DNA of 64,000 nt from Duganella guangzhouensis (lineage in GTDB: Bacteria > Pseudomonadota > Gammaproteobacteria > Burkholderiales > Burkholderiaceae_D): assembly GCF_009674535.1 (NCBI RefSeq), contig NZ_WKJK01000015.1, positions 117,588 to 181,587 on the forward strand, read 5' to 3'. Both the position numbers and the translations under genes were made by a program. Below the pieces are notes generated by a model. The model saw nothing but the letters and a program-made list of their open reading frames with translations, did not search any database and was not told where the DNA came from. Position 1 is the first letter of the stretch. The number at the start of each line of letters is the position of its first letter. Positions 33,361-43,349 of the stretch are shown one piece after another.

Positions 33361-34587
33361 ATGGAGAACTACTCGCGGCCGCAATTGGGCCCGATCGCCG
33401 CGCCTGGCGCATCAGGCACCACCGTGCCGCTGACCATCGTCACCATCCTGTTTTTCATGTGGGGGCTGCTGACCTCGCTGAACGACGTTTTGATTCCGCA
33501 CCTGAAATCCATCTACACGCTCAGCTATGTGCAGGCGATGCTGGTGCAGTTCTGCTTCTTTGGCGCCTATTTCATCGCCTCGCTGCCGGCGGGCATGCTG
33601 GTACGTCGCATCGGTTATCAGCGCGGCGTGGTGGCGGGCCTGGTGACGGCCGCCGCCGGCTGCGCGCTGTTCTATCCGGCCGCGACCAGCGGCTATGCCA
33701 TGTTCCTGGCGGCGTTCTTCTTGCTGGCCTGTGGCATCACCATCCTGCAGGTGGCGGCCAATCCCTACGTCACGGTGCTGGGCGATCCGGCCGGCGCTTC
33801 GCGCCGCTTGACGCTGACGCAGGCGTTCAACTCGCTGGGGACCACGCTGGCGCCGGTGCTGGGCGGCATGCTGATCCTCGGCGCGGCCTTGCCGGCCGAT
33901 CGCGACGCGCAAATCGCGGCGGTGCAAGGACCGTATCTGTATCTCGCGCTGGCGCTGCTGACGCTGGCGGTGCTGTTTGCTTTCGCGCGCTTGCCGCGCA
34001 TTGTCGACGCGACCGATGCGCAGGTGGAAGGCGGCTCGCTGCTGACGCAACGGCGGCTGGTGCTGGGCGCGGTCGGCATCTTCATGTATGTCGGCGCCGA
34101 GGTCAGCGTCGGCAGTTTCCTGATCAACTACCTGGGCGAGTCGCGCATCGCCGGCCTGGCGGCGGATCAGGCGGCGCATTACGTTGGCCTGTACTGGGGC
34201 GGCGCGATGGTGGGACGTTTCATCGGCGTCGCCGTCATGCGCAGCATCGCGCCCGGCAAGGCGCTGGCCTTCAACGCCGCCTGCTCGATCCTGCTGATCC
34301 TGCTGTCGGTGTGCAGCAGCGGGCCGCTGGCGATGTGGTCCATCCTCGCGGTCGGCCTGTGCAACTCCATCATGTTCCCGGTGATCTTCAGCATGGCCTT
34401 GCATCAGCTCGGCCCGCAGACGGGACGCGGTTCCGGCCTGCTGTGCATGGCCATTGTCGGCGGCGCCATCGTGCCGTTCGCACAGGGCTTCCTGGCCGAC
34501 AGCGTTGGTCTGCAAGCCTCCTTCCTGATTCCCGCCGTCTGCTACGGCTTCGTCCTGTACTACGGATTGAAGTTCCGCCGCGACTGA
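33361..34587 (+). CDS. Sugar:H+ symporter, FucP/GluP-type MFS
   Basis: A 408-residue, 12-helix major facilitator resembling the fucose and glucose/galactose permeases: FFMWGLLTSLNDVLIPHLKSIYTLSYVQAMLVQFCFFGAYF in TM1-2, the RIGYQRGVV loop and AANPYVTVLG. It brings sugars across the inner membrane. The ATG at 33361 follows CCTGGAGATTAC; an upstream GTG gives a long non-conserved extension. A GH3 glycosidase and a porin follow on the same strand, so the three probably form a sugar-uptake unit. Confidence 0.88.
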   Translation: MENYSRPQLGPIAAPGASGTTVPLTIVTILFFMWGLLTSLNDVLIPHLKSIYTLSYVQAMLVQFCFFGAYFIASLPAGMLVRRIGYQRGVVAGLVTAAAGCALFYPAATSGYAMFLAAFFLLACGITILQVAANPYVTVLGDPAGASRRLTLTQAFNSLGTTLAPVLGGMLILGAALPADRDAQIAAVQGPYLYLALALLTLAVLFAFARLPRIVDATDAQVEGGSLLTQRRLVLGAVGIFMYVGAEVSVGSFLINYLGESRIAGLAADQAAHYVGLYWGGAMVGRFIGVAVMRSIAPGKALAFNAACSILLILLSVCSSGPLAMWSILAVGLCNSIMFPVIFSMALHQLGPQTGRGSGLLCMAIVGGAIVPFAQGFLADSVGLQASFLIPAVCYGFVLYYGLKFRRD

Positions 34588-34716
34588 TTCCCTTTTACCG
34601 CAGCAGCCCAGGCGCCATGCAGGACCGGCGCCGGGCCGCGCCATTCAGAGTTCCCGGCACTCCAGCCGGAGCAATCGCGACTACTCGCACAACAAAACAA
34701 GAGGAGATTCAACACG

Positions 34717-37137
34717 ATGAGATCCACCAGATTGCACGGTGTGGCAGCCGGTCTTGCCATGCTGCTGCTGGCGGGGTGCGGCGGCGGCGGGGCGAGCAGC
34801 GCCACCAACGACTCGCAAACCGTCGCCACCACTGGCCAATTGACGTCGGACCAGATTGCCGACGACCGCGCTAACAAGATTCTGGCCACCATGAGTCTGT
34901 CGCAAAAAATCCAGCTGGTGCATGGCCAGGGCTATGTGTCGCTGGACGGCACGCTGATCGGCTACGGCTACAACATGCGTCCGGACGGCGTGCTGGCGGG
35001 GGCGGGCGCGGTCATGGGCCTGCCCGCGCTGGGCATTCCGACCTTGAACCTGGTGGATGCCGCCAGCGGCGTCAACCTGGTCAATTCCAACGCGACGTCG
35101 CTGCCGAGTACGCTGGCGGTGGCGGCCAGCTGGGACACTGATTTGTCCGAACTGTTCGGTCGCCGCATCGGCATCGAATCGCGCGCGCTGGGCTTTGCCG
35201 AGGCGCTGGGCGGCGGCATCAACCTGGCGCGCGATCCGCGTGACGGCCGCACCTTCGAGAATCTGGGCGAAGATCCGATTCTGGCCGGCGAACTGGTGTC
35301 CAGCCGGACCATCGGCGTGCAGGCGCAGCAGGTGATTTCCACCGTCAAGCACTTCGCCTTCAACAACTACGAAACCAACCGCTACATCTCCAATTCTGTC
35401 ATCGACGAGCAGAGCATGCGCGAGACCGAGCTGCTGGGCTTTGAAATCGCCGTGCAGAAGGGCAAGCCGGGCAATGTGATGTGCGCTTTCAATCAGGTCA
35501 ACGGCACCTATTCCTGCGAGCATGCGCAGATGCTGGGCTGGTTAAAGACTGAATGGGGCTTCAAAGGCATCGTGCAGTCGGACTGGGGCGCCAACAACAG
35601 CACCGTGGCCTCGGCCAACGCCGGCCTGGACGAAGAGCAGCCGAGCCAGACAAGCGACGACCAGAAAGTGCCTGAGCTGATGAAATACATCGTCGGCACG
35701 CCGTACTATATCAACGCCTTGACCAGCGCCGTCGCCAGCGGCGAGGTGCCGATGGCGCGCCTGGACGATATGGTGCGCCGCAAGCTGCGCACCATGATTC
35801 AGCTGGGCATCATGGACAATCCGCCGACCGCCGGCGGCAGCGTCGACGAAGTCAACGGCAACGCCGATGCGCTGAAGGTGGCGCGTGAGTCGATGGTACT
35901 GTTGAAGAACAATACCGCCAGCGGGGACGCTGCGCCGGTGTTGCCATTGTCGGCGTCCACGGTGAAAAGCATCGCCGTCATCGGCGCCCATGCCGACAAG
36001 GGTGTGATCGCCGGCGGCGGCTCGGGCGGCAACGCACCGATCAACGGCACCGCCGACACCACCTGTCCGCAGGCGCCGGATGCGTTGTTTGGCAGCTGCG
36101 CCAACTGGTATCACTCGGTGCCGCTGGATCAGATCCGCAAGAAGTTCCCCAACGCCACGGTGACGTTCTACAGCGGGCTGGATGCCGACGCCGCCGCCAA
36201 CGGCGCGGCGCAAGCCGATGTGGCGATCGTATTCGCCATCGCCTGGCAGACCGAAGGCGTGGACAACACCACGCTGGCGCTGCCGACCCCAGCCACCGAC
36301 TCCTGGAACGTGGAATACGATCAGGACGCACTGATCAGCGCTGTCGCGGCCAAGGCCAAGCGCACGGTGGTGGTGCTGGAAACCGGCGGCCCGGTGCTGA
36401 TGCCGTGGGTGTCCAAGGTGCACGCGGTGCTGGAGGCGTGGTATCCCGGCATCCAGGGCGCGCAGGCGCTGGCCGACATCTTGTCCGGCGACGTCAACCC
36501 ATCGGGCAAGCTGCCGATTACCTTCCCGGTCAGCGACGCCGATCTGCCGCAGCCGAAACTGCCGACCAACGTCGCGGCCATCATTGGCTCCACCGTAGCG
36601 CCGCGCGCACTGGTGCCGCTGTTTGAGCAGTCGATGGGGGCGGCCACGGTGGCGGCGCTGCGCGCGGTCAACTACAACGAGAAGCTGTGGCTCGGCTACA
36701 AGTGGTATGACGCCAAGCAGATCACGCCGCTGTTCCCGTTCGGCCATGGCCTGTCTTACACCAGCTTCAGCTATGCCGACGCCAAAGTCAGTTCGGATGC
36801 CGACCAGAACGTCACCGTCAGCTTCAAACTGAGTAACACCGGCGCGCGTGCCGGCAGCGAAATCGCCCAGGTCTACGCGGCACTGCCGTCCGGCACACCG
36901 GGCAACCAGCAACCGCCGAAGCGTCTGGTCGGCTGGAAAAAGGTCGCGCTGGCCGCCGGCCAAAGCAGCACCGTCAGCATCACGGTGCCGGCCAAGTATC
37001 TGAGCTACTGGGACGCCACCAGTAAAAAACAATGGGTGCTGCAACCGGGCGCCTACAGCTTCAGCGTCAGCGCCTCGTCGGCGATGAGCGTGGAAGCCAA
37101 TCCACTGACGCAAAAAATTACGCTCGCAGGCAAGTAA
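34717..37137 (+). CDS. GH3 beta-glycosidase lipoprotein
   Basis: An 806-residue lipoprotein glycosidase (lipobox LLLAGC, Cys20). The GH3 N-terminal barrel includes STVKHFAFNNYETNR and the nucleophile Asp in GIVQSDWGANN. The second alpha/beta domain and a C-terminal fibronectin III-like domain (ISYWDATSKKQWVLQPGAYSF-like end) follow. The family covers beta-glucosidases and beta-xylosidases; the substrate is undecided. It would act in the periplasm or at the outer membrane, releasing sugars for the MFS permease upstream, with the porin gene downstream. An AGGAGA ribosome-binding site precedes the ATG. Confidence 0.9.
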   Translation: MRSTRLHGVAAGLAMLLLAGCGGGGASSATNDSQTVATTGQLTSDQIADDRANKILATMSLSQKIQLVHGQGYVSLDGTLIGYGYNMRPDGVLAGAGAVMGLPALGIPTLNLVDAASGVNLVNSNATSLPSTLAVAASWDTDLSELFGRRIGIESRALGFAEALGGGINLARDPRDGRTFENLGEDPILAGELVSSRTIGVQAQQVISTVKHFAFNNYETNRYISNSVIDEQSMRETELLGFEIAVQKGKPGNVMCAFNQVNGTYSCEHAQMLGWLKTEWGFKGIVQSDWGANNSTVASANAGLDEEQPSQTSDDQKVPELMKYIVGTPYYINALTSAVASGEVPMARLDDMVRRKLRTMIQLGIMDNPPTAGGSVDEVNGNADALKVARESMVLLKNNTASGDAAPVLPLSASTVKSIAVIGAHADKGVIAGGGSGGNAPINGTADTTCPQAPDALFGSCANWYHSVPLDQIRKKFPNATVTFYSGLDADAAANGAAQADVAIVFAIAWQTEGVDNTTLALPTPATDSWNVEYDQDALISAVAAKAKRTVVVLETGGPVLMPWVSKVHAVLEAWYPGIQGAQALADILSGDVNPSGKLPITFPVSDADLPQPKLPTNVAAIIGSTVAPRALVPLFEQSMGAATVAALRAVNYNEKLWLGYKWYDAKQITPLFPFGHGLSYTSFSYADAKVSSDADQNVTVSFKLSNTGARAGSEIAQVYAALPSGTPGNQQPPKRLVGWKKVALAAGQSSTVSITVPAKYLSYWDATSKKQWVLQPGAYSFSVSASSAMSVEANPLTQKITLAGK

Positions 37138-37171
37138 GCCGGCGCGCCTCAATCACTTAAAAGGAAAGATC

Positions 37172-38329
37172 ATGACTAAGTCCAAACTGTTTCTGGCGGT
37201 TGCCATCGCCACCGTCTTCAATTCCGCCAGCGCCTACGATACGCTGAAGATCGGCGAGGTGGAGATTACCCCGTACGCCCGGGTGGTAGCCGGCATTGAC
37301 TATACCAACAACATCATGAATTCCGGCTTGCAGGGCAGCCGGGTGCAGGTGGCGTCCAATCAATGGGGCACCTCGTGGTGGGGCCTGACCCTGAAGACGC
37401 CGCTGACCGACGGCTGGAGCGGCGTCGCCCATCTGGAAAGCGGCTTCGGCACCAATGACGGCCAGAGCAACAACAACGGCAGCCTGTTCAATCGCCGCTC
37501 CAACGTCGGTGTTTCGAATGAACAGTACGGCGAGCTGACGGTGGGTAACCATATGTGGATCGCCAACGATGCCTTCTACGTCGATCCGATGGCGCACCAG
37601 TGGATCGGCCTGAACACGCTGGTCGGCGGCCGTAACTGGGGCATCGGTCCGAACACGCTGCAATACACCTCGCCGGTGTTTGCCGGCCTGCAGGCCAGCT
37701 ATATGCACATGGCCGGCGGCGCCATCGACGACACCAAGCGCGGCAGCGGCGACGGCGTCTCGCTGTCGTACACCCAGGGCGGCTTGAACCTGCGCTTGAT
37801 AGCCGACCAGCTGGCCGACCAGTATGGCCGCTACACCGGCGGCACCGTGTACGGCCTGGGCAGCCAGGGTGAGTGGAAGTTCACCAAGGAGATCCTGCTG
37901 GGCGGCACCTATCAGCTGGGCAATGCCAAACTGTTCGCTGGCTATAACCGCGTGACCGCGCCGCAGGCCGGCTACGCCACCACCGCCAAGTGGGACGACA
38001 AGGCGGAGCAGACCTGGCTCGGCGTCAACTACCGGGTCACTGAAAAGCTGACCGCGCTGGGCGCTGTCTACCATCTGAAAGAGGACGTCAGCGGCAAGAA
38101 GAGCAATCTGTTCGCGGCCGGCCTCAATTACGACTGGAATAAATACTTCACGCTGTACGCGACGGTGGGCAGCATCAACAACAACACCATCAGCGCCGAC
38201 GCGGCCAGCATGAACGGCGCCAACAACCATGCGCTGTACTACTGGAATATGGCCTGCGACAGCAGCAGTTCCACTTGCAACGGCGCCAGCTCCTACGGCG
38301 GCTACGCCGGCTTCGTGCTGAAATTCTAA
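37172..38329 (+). CDS. Gram-negative general porin
   Basis: A 385-residue outer-membrane beta-barrel. The signal peptide ends ASA-Y. The mature chain has alternating amphipathic strands, acidic loops and a C-terminal aromatic (GGYAGFVLKF, terminal Phe needed for BAM recognition). It resembles the OmpC/Omp32-type porins of betaproteobacteria (e.g. NRRSNVGVSNEQYGELTVGN). It starts 34 bases after the GH3 gene, with AAGGAAAG as ribosome-binding site, so is probably co-transcribed and admits the oligosaccharides cut by GH3 or their products. Confidence 0.92.
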   Translation: MTKSKLFLAVAIATVFNSASAYDTLKIGEVEITPYARVVAGIDYTNNIMNSGLQGSRVQVASNQWGTSWWGLTLKTPLTDGWSGVAHLESGFGTNDGQSNNNGSLFNRRSNVGVSNEQYGELTVGNHMWIANDAFYVDPMAHQWIGLNTLVGGRNWGIGPNTLQYTSPVFAGLQASYMHMAGGAIDDTKRGSGDGVSLSYTQGGLNLRLIADQLADQYGRYTGGTVYGLGSQGEWKFTKEILLGGTYQLGNAKLFAGYNRVTAPQAGYATTAKWDDKAEQTWLGVNYRVTEKLTALGAVYHLKEDVSGKKSNLFAAGLNYDWNKYFTLYATVGSINNNTISADAASMNGANNHALYYWNMACDSSSSTCNGASSYGGYAGFVLKF

Positions 38330-38390
38330 GCTTGGCTCCGGTTGCCGCCGCGTGATGCGGTGGCAACCATCTTCAATGGATGGAATTGTT

Positions 38391-38876
38391 ATGTTCACGC
38401 CTCATCAATTTTTTGCGCTGGTATTGCGCTTGTTTGCCGTCTGGCTGCTGCTGGCGGCCGGCCAGATCGTGCTGGTCAGTTATGCCGTGCATCGCGGCGC
38501 CCAGGATAATGTGCTGATCTCCTATGCTGTGGCGGCGATGTACGCCGTGGTGGCGCTGCTGCTGTGGTTGTTCCCGCTGGCGGTCGCTGGCAAGATTCTG
38601 CCGAAGACGACGGGGAATGACGCCGGCCGCGCGGTTTCCTGCGACAGCGCCGCGATCGCGTTCATTGTCGCCGGCCTGGCCATCATCGCTCTGAAAGCTC
38701 TGACGCCGCTTGCCAACTATGTGTCGCTGCTGACGATGCTGGTGTTGTCCGGCCAGACCGCGCGCATGGCGACCGCAAGCCTGCATATCGACGGCGTGAT
38801 CGCCATTGTGATGCTGCTGATCGGACTGTCGCTGGTGCTGAAAGCCCGCCCGCTTGCGCGTATCGTGCTTCGTTAG
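38391..38876 (+). CDS. Small four-helix membrane protein, unknown function
   Basis: A 161-residue protein with four predicted transmembrane helices (about residues 8-30, 40-65, 85-110 and 125-150). No catalytic or binding motif is recognised. The ATG at 38391 is preferred because the upstream extension MMRWQPSSMDGIV is not membrane-like; GGA at 38382 is a weak ribosome-binding site. It lies 60 bases after the porin gene on the same strand and 140 before the LytS-type kinase. Its relation to either is unknown. Confidence 0.7.
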   Translation: MFTPHQFFALVLRLFAVWLLLAAGQIVLVSYAVHRGAQDNVLISYAVAAMYAVVALLLWLFPLAVAGKILPKTTGNDAGRAVSCDSAAIAFIVAGLAIIALKALTPLANYVSLLTMLVLSGQTARMATASLHIDGVIAIVMLLIGLSLVLKARPLARIVLR

Positions 38877-39018
38877 CGCACGCAGCCAGCGATTCGCTCG
38901 GGGGCATTCATCGCGCCGGCGCCGGTTTCCTACCCGATTTTCGGGCATTCGTCGCATGGGCTAAAACACGCGCACCCGAGCCGTTAGAATGGCGGGCAAG
39001 TTCTACACGAGGAATGTA

Positions 39019-40350
39019 ATGAGCTCTCCCCCATTTCTGCCATTCAACGCGCCTCCGGTACCGGAGGTCCAGCACGACCGCCGCCTGGTGCGCCGCTATC
39101 TGCTGCAGTCGGCGCTGCGCTTCAACGCCGGTTCGCTGTTGTTCCTGTCGCTGGCGATCGCGTTGCTGCCGCTCTGGCTGAAACTCGGCCCGGCTGCGCC
39201 GGGCAACGTAGCGCCCCACGTGCTGACGCCGTACATTGCCGGCGGTGTTGTGCTGGCGGTGATGGTTTGGCTCGCGCTGATGTCTGGCGGAATCGCCCGC
39301 GGTTTTCTTGCCCGGCTGAGCGAGGAGGGCAAGGCGCTGAGTGCCGAGGCGATGGCGTCCTCGGTGACGCGCCGCATCGAGGCGCCGTTCAATCCCTATA
39401 CCACCTTTGACCTGTGCACCGAATCCTTGTCGGGGCTGGCGCTGGGCACGGCACTCGGCTACGCCGGCCCGCCGGCGTTCTTCCATGACCCTTTCAAAGG
39501 CCGGGTCGTGCTGGGCCGCTGGCGCCCGCTGTGGCTGGGGCGCCATGTCGAGGTCAAGGTATCGTCCGATTTGGGCCCCAGTTGCCACATCGAGCTGCGT
39601 TGCCGGCCGGGCCTGGCCTGGTTTGCGATCCAGCAGGGGGAGTCGCTGAAGATCGCCGAGACGGTGTCTGCCCAACTGAGCCAGCACCTCGCGCGCCATG
39701 CCAGCGCGCTGGATGCGGCCCGGCGCGAGCGCGAGCTGGAACGTACCTCGCTGCAGGCGCGCCTCTCGGCCTTGCAGGCCCAGGTCGAGCCGCACTTTCT
39801 GTTCAATACCTTGGCCAATCTGAAATACCTGATCCGCACCGACCAGCAGGCCGCGCAGGACATGCTCGACCACTTGGTCGGCTACCTGCAGAACGCGATG
39901 CCGGATATGCGTTCGGTGTCCTCGACGCTGGGGCGAGAAATGGATCTGGTGAGCGACTATCTGGCGGTGATGCGCATCCGCATGGGCGCGCGCCTGCGCT
40001 ACGCCGTCGACGTCGACGAGGAATTGCGCGGCCTGCCGTTCCCGCCGGCGATGCTGATCTCGCTGGTGGAAAACGCCGTCAAACACGGTTTGGAGCGGGC
40101 CAGCCGGCCGGGCCTGATTACCATCAGCGCAAGCCATGAAAGCAAGGGGCAGGGCGAACTGCTGAGCGTGTCGGTGGTCGACGATGGCGTCGGCTTGACC
40201 GAACAGGCCGGGCAAGGCACCGGGCTGGCGAATATCGCGGAGCGCATGCTGCTGCTGTACGGACGGGAGGCCAGCCTGTTGGTGGCGCCTGGCGACGGGC
40301 AGGGCGTACGCGCAGTGTTGACGGTGCCGATTGTTAGGAGTCATGCATGA
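39019..40350 (+). CDS. LytS/YehU-type sensor histidine kinase
   Basis: A 443-residue kinase with two N-terminal membrane helices (about 38-58 and 70-92). A linker follows, then the His_kinase (LytS) segment ALQAQVEPHFLFNTLANLKYLI, with the phospho-acceptor His in EPHFLFN, and a degenerate ATPase domain with SLVENAVKHGLE, VVDDGVGL and GTGLANIAERM. It pairs with the overlapping LytTR regulator. AGGA precedes the ATG at 39019. Confidence 0.9.
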   Translation: MSSPPFLPFNAPPVPEVQHDRRLVRRYLLQSALRFNAGSLLFLSLAIALLPLWLKLGPAAPGNVAPHVLTPYIAGGVVLAVMVWLALMSGGIARGFLARLSEEGKALSAEAMASSVTRRIEAPFNPYTTFDLCTESLSGLALGTALGYAGPPAFFHDPFKGRVVLGRWRPLWLGRHVEVKVSSDLGPSCHIELRCRPGLAWFAIQQGESLKIAETVSAQLSQHLARHASALDAARRERELERTSLQARLSALQAQVEPHFLFNTLANLKYLIRTDQQAAQDMLDHLVGYLQNAMPDMRSVSSTLGREMDLVSDYLAVMRIRMGARLRYAVDVDEELRGLPFPPAMLISLVENAVKHGLERASRPGLITISASHESKGQGELLSVSVVDDGVGLTEQAGQGTGLANIAERMLLLYGREASLLVAPGDGQGVRAVLTVPIVRSHA

Positions 40351-41090
40351 TGCCAAGCGCCCTGATCGTTGAAGACGAGCCTCTGCTGCGGGCGGAGTTG
40401 ATGGACCAGCTGCGTGCCTTGTGGCCCGAACTGCAGATCGCCGGCCAGGTCGAAAACGGCATCGACGCGGTGGCGGCCATCGATGCACTGAAACCGGACA
40501 TCGTATTCCTGGACATCCAGATGCCCGGCCTGAACGGCATGGAGGTGGCACGCCATATTCCCGAGTCGTGCCAGGTGGTGTTCGTTACGGCGTATGCGGA
40601 CTATGCCCTGGCCGCTTTCGATGCCGGCGCGTCCGACTATCTGGTCAAGCCGTTGACGACCGCGCGCCTGCTGCAGACCATCCGCCGTCTGAAGTCGCGC
40701 ACCGCCGCCAGCCCGCCGCCTGCGGTGTGGGAACAGCTGTTTGAAGCGGAGAGCGCGCCGGTGTACCTCAAGTGGATCAAAGCTTCGAGCGGCAATTCGG
40801 TGCGGCTGGTGATGGTGAGCGAAGTGCTGTATTTCCAGTCGAACGAAAAGTACACGCGGGTGGTGACGGAGAACGGCGATGCGCTGATTCGCTTGCCGCT
40901 CAAGTCGCTGCTGGAGCAACTGGACCCGCAGTTGTTCGCGCAAATCCACCGCAGCGCCATCGTCAATCTGCAGGCCGTTGATCGGATCGAACGTAGTGAG
41001 TACGGCACTGGTCTGGAGGTCATCCTGAAAGGCCGGACCGAGCGCCTGACCGTTAGTGAAGGGTTTACCAAGCAGTTCCGCCAGATGTAG
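40347..41090 (+). CDS. LytTR-family response regulator
   Basis: A 247-residue regulator: receiver domain with phospho-acceptor Asp56 in VFLDIQMPGLNG and Lys in SDYLVKPLTT, and a C-terminal LytTR DNA-binding domain (YFQSNEKYTRVVTENGDALIRLPLKSLLEQLDPQLFAQIHRSAIVN). It is coupled to the kinase gene (ATGATG over TGA). The gene 45 bases downstream, an S41 peptidase, is a plausible target or co-transcribed partner. Confidence 0.93.
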   Translation: MMPSALIVEDEPLLRAELMDQLRALWPELQIAGQVENGIDAVAAIDALKPDIVFLDIQMPGLNGMEVARHIPESCQVVFVTAYADYALAAFDAGASDYLVKPLTTARLLQTIRRLKSRTAASPPPAVWEQLFEAESAPVYLKWIKASSGNSVRLVMVSEVLYFQSNEKYTRVVTENGDALIRLPLKSLLEQLDPQLFAQIHRSAIVNLQAVDRIERSEYGTGLEVILKGRTERLTVSEGFTKQFRQM

Positions 41091-41134
41091 GTTCGCAATT
41101 AATCGTTTCCACATATTGATGTGAAGGGAAAATA

Positions 41135-42187
41135 ATGAATAAGAAATGGATGGTCACATTGTCTTTGTTATTCCTGACTGCGACGGCAGCAATCGCCAGT
41201 ACGCCACCGCCGCCGCCGAGCGTGGAGGTCGATCAGGCGACCCGCCTGGAGGTCATCGATACGTTGATTGCCAAGCTGAATGCCAACTACGTTTTTCCAG
41301 ACCAAGCCAAACAAGTCGAGGTGGTCCTACGCCAGCACCAGCGCGCGGGCAAGTACGATGCGATCACCGATGGTAAACAGTTGGCCAAACAGCTGTTGGA
41401 TGACATTAATGGCGTTATCCACGACCAGCATCTGTTAGTCGATGTCAGTGCCCGCCCGGTGCCGCCCGACGGCGCAATGCCGCCGCCACCCCAGACCCGG
41501 GCGGAGTGGGAAAAACAGGTGCCGCCAGCCGTGCTGGAAAGAATCCTCGCCTCCAACCTTGGCGTGGAAAAGGTTGAGCACCTTGGTCCCAATATTGGTT
41601 ACCTGCAGATTTCCTCTTTCGGGCCGGTTTTCCTCGTTTCCGACAAGTTCGCCGCAGCGATGAATGCACTGGCTGACACCGATGGCCTCATCATCGATCT
41701 GCGCAACAACGGCGGTGGCGGCGGAGACTCGGTAGCGCTATTGATCAGCTATCTGGTTGACGAGCGCACCCGCCTCAACGACACCTGGGAACGTGCGACC
41801 GGCATCACCACGCAGTATTGGACGCAGGATAAGCTTGACGGCAAACGCTATGGCGGCAAGAAGCCGGTCCTGATCCTGACCGGCCCTAATACGAAGTCCG
41901 CCGCCGAATCGTTCGCGTACCAGCTACAGGCGTTGAAACGCGCCACGGTGATCGGCGAACGCACCTGGGGCGGCGCTAACGCTTCGCGTCCATATCGACT
42001 CAACGAACATTTTGTCGCCTTCATACCAAGCATGCGCTCGATCAGCCCAATCACCCATACAAACTGGGAGGGCGCGGGCGTTATCCCGGATGTGGCGGCA
42101 AAGGGGGACGATGCACTGGTGGCGGCCCAAGATCTGATGGTGCGACAACTGAATGCCAGCAGCCCCTCTGTTGCTACGGGCCACTAA
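41135..42187 (+). CDS. Exported S41-family (IRBP/tail-specific type) peptidase
   Basis: A 350-residue protein with a signal peptide (ending AIAS) followed by a Pro-rich stretch. It shows the S41 fold: an N-terminal domain with LNANYVFPDQA, then GYLQISSFG, LIIDLRNNGGGGGDS and the nucleophile region NTKSAAESFAYQL, as in interphotoreceptor retinoid-binding-like S41 proteins. Catalytic Ser and supporting residues appear present. No PDZ domain is obvious, which separates it from classic C-terminal processing proteases. AAGGGAAA precedes the ATG. It converges on, and overlaps by 14 bases, the MFS gene on the other strand. Confidence 0.85.
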   Translation: MNKKWMVTLSLLFLTATAAIASTPPPPPSVEVDQATRLEVIDTLIAKLNANYVFPDQAKQVEVVLRQHQRAGKYDAITDGKQLAKQLLDDINGVIHDQHLLVDVSARPVPPDGAMPPPPQTRAEWEKQVPPAVLERILASNLGVEKVEHLGPNIGYLQISSFGPVFLVSDKFAAAMNALADTDGLIIDLRNNGGGGGDSVALLISYLVDERTRLNDTWERATGITTQYWTQDKLDGKRYGGKKPVLILTGPNTKSAAESFAYQLQALKRATVIGERTWGGANASRPYRLNEHFVAFIPSMRSISPITHTNWEGAGVIPDVAAKGDDALVAAQDLMVRQLNASSPSVATGH

Positions 42188-43349
42188 AGCCTAGTGTCTT
42201 TGCATCATCCGGGCCAGCGATGCTGCGCGTCGCCAGTTCGGAAGTCATGGCGGCCAGGGCGAACAGCAACACCGCAAACAATGCCAGGTTGTGACCACCG
42301 AGAATATGCAGTCCGGCGGCGCCAAGCACACCGGCGGCTGTGACGCCCAGATAGGTGGCTGCGGTATTCAGGCCGAGCACCACCGGGGCGGTGGTCGGCG
42401 CCAGGCCCACCAGGCGATATTGTTGTGGCCCCATGATGCCCCAGCCGGCGATGCCCCACACGCCGATCGCCAGCACCGACGACCACAGCTGCGCGCTGGT
42501 CCAGGGCAGCAGCGCCATGTCGACCACCAGCACCGAGAGCATCACCACCAGTACCCAGCGCGGACCAAATTTATCCAGCAGCCGCGATAGCACGAGGTTG
42601 GTCAGCGTGCCGCCAGAACCCCACAGGACCAGCAAGGCGCCAAACAGCGCGGTGCTGCTCAGCACGCGGTCGAACACCACCGAAAAATAGGTGTAGATCA
42701 CAAAATTGCCGGCCATCGCCAACAACGTGGTTGCCAACACCAGGCCGACACGCTTGTCGCTCAACGGCGCCACGCGGGCACGGAGGCTGACCTTGGGCGG
42801 CATCGGAATGTGCTTGAGGAGCAGTGCAATGCCGGTGGCCGCGATCAGGCCGATGGCGGAGACGAACACCATGGTCCAGCGCCAGTCGCCAAGGCCGCCT
42901 ATCACCGTTCCCATCGGCGAACCCAGCGCGGTGGCTGCGGTCAAGCCGGCCACGATGATGGTCAACGCCTTGCCGCGCTGTTCGGGCTGCACAATCATGG
43001 CGCCCGTGCCGGTCGCGGTTGGGGCGTACATCGCGGCGCCCAGTCCTGCAAACACGCGGGACAGCAAAGCCAGGCCGAAACTCGGCGCGACGGCGGTGGC
43101 CAGGTTGGCGATCACGAACACACCCAGGCCGGACAACATCAGTTTTTTTCGTGGCACCGATGCCGCCAGCGCGGCGATGGTGGGCGACAGCAGGGCATAG
43201 GCAATCGCGTATGCGGTGGTCAGCTGTCCCGCCAGGCCGACGTCGATGTTGAACGATTGGGATATGGCCGGCAACACGCCAGCCACAACAAAGCTGTCGG
43301 TTCCGAGGGCAAACATCCCCAAGGCGAGTATCAGCAGGCGTTTATCCAT
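42174..43349 (-). CDS. MFS drug-type efflux transporter
   Basis: A 391-residue, 12-helix major facilitator of the DHA1 drug:H+ antiporter group: ALGTDSFVVAGVLPAISQSFNIDVGLAGQLTTAYAIAYAL in TM1-2, RVFAGLGAAMYAPTATG and KALTIIVAGLTAATALGSPMGTVIGG (the proline/glycine motif of exporters). It probably pumps out small toxic compounds. It is divergent from a TetR gene 146 bases away, the usual repressor-pump arrangement. The substrate is unknown. Confidence 0.88.
   Translation of the reverse strand: MDKRLLILALGMFALGTDSFVVAGVLPAISQSFNIDVGLAGQLTTAYAIAYALLSPTIAALAASVPRKKLMLSGLGVFVIANLATAVAPSFGLALLSRVFAGLGAAMYAPTATGTGAMIVQPEQRGKALTIIVAGLTAATALGSPMGTVIGGLGDWRWTMVFVSAIGLIAATGIALLLKHIPMPPKVSLRARVAPLSDKRVGLVLATTLLAMAGNFVIYTYFSVVFDRVLSSTALFGALLVLWGSGGTLTNLVLSRLLDKFGPRWVLVVMLSVLVVDMALLPWTSAQLWSSVLAIGVWGIAGWGIMGPQQYRLVGLAPTTAPVVLGLNTAATYLGVTAAGVLGAAGLHILGGHNLALFAVLLFALAAMTSELATRSIAGPDDAKTLGFSGP

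Noticed and set aside
33459..34874. Second plus-strand frame (471 codons) overlapping the sugar permease
   Set aside because: Frame-shifted shadow rich in Gly/Arg/Ala; the other frame gives a clear 12-helix FucP-type permease.
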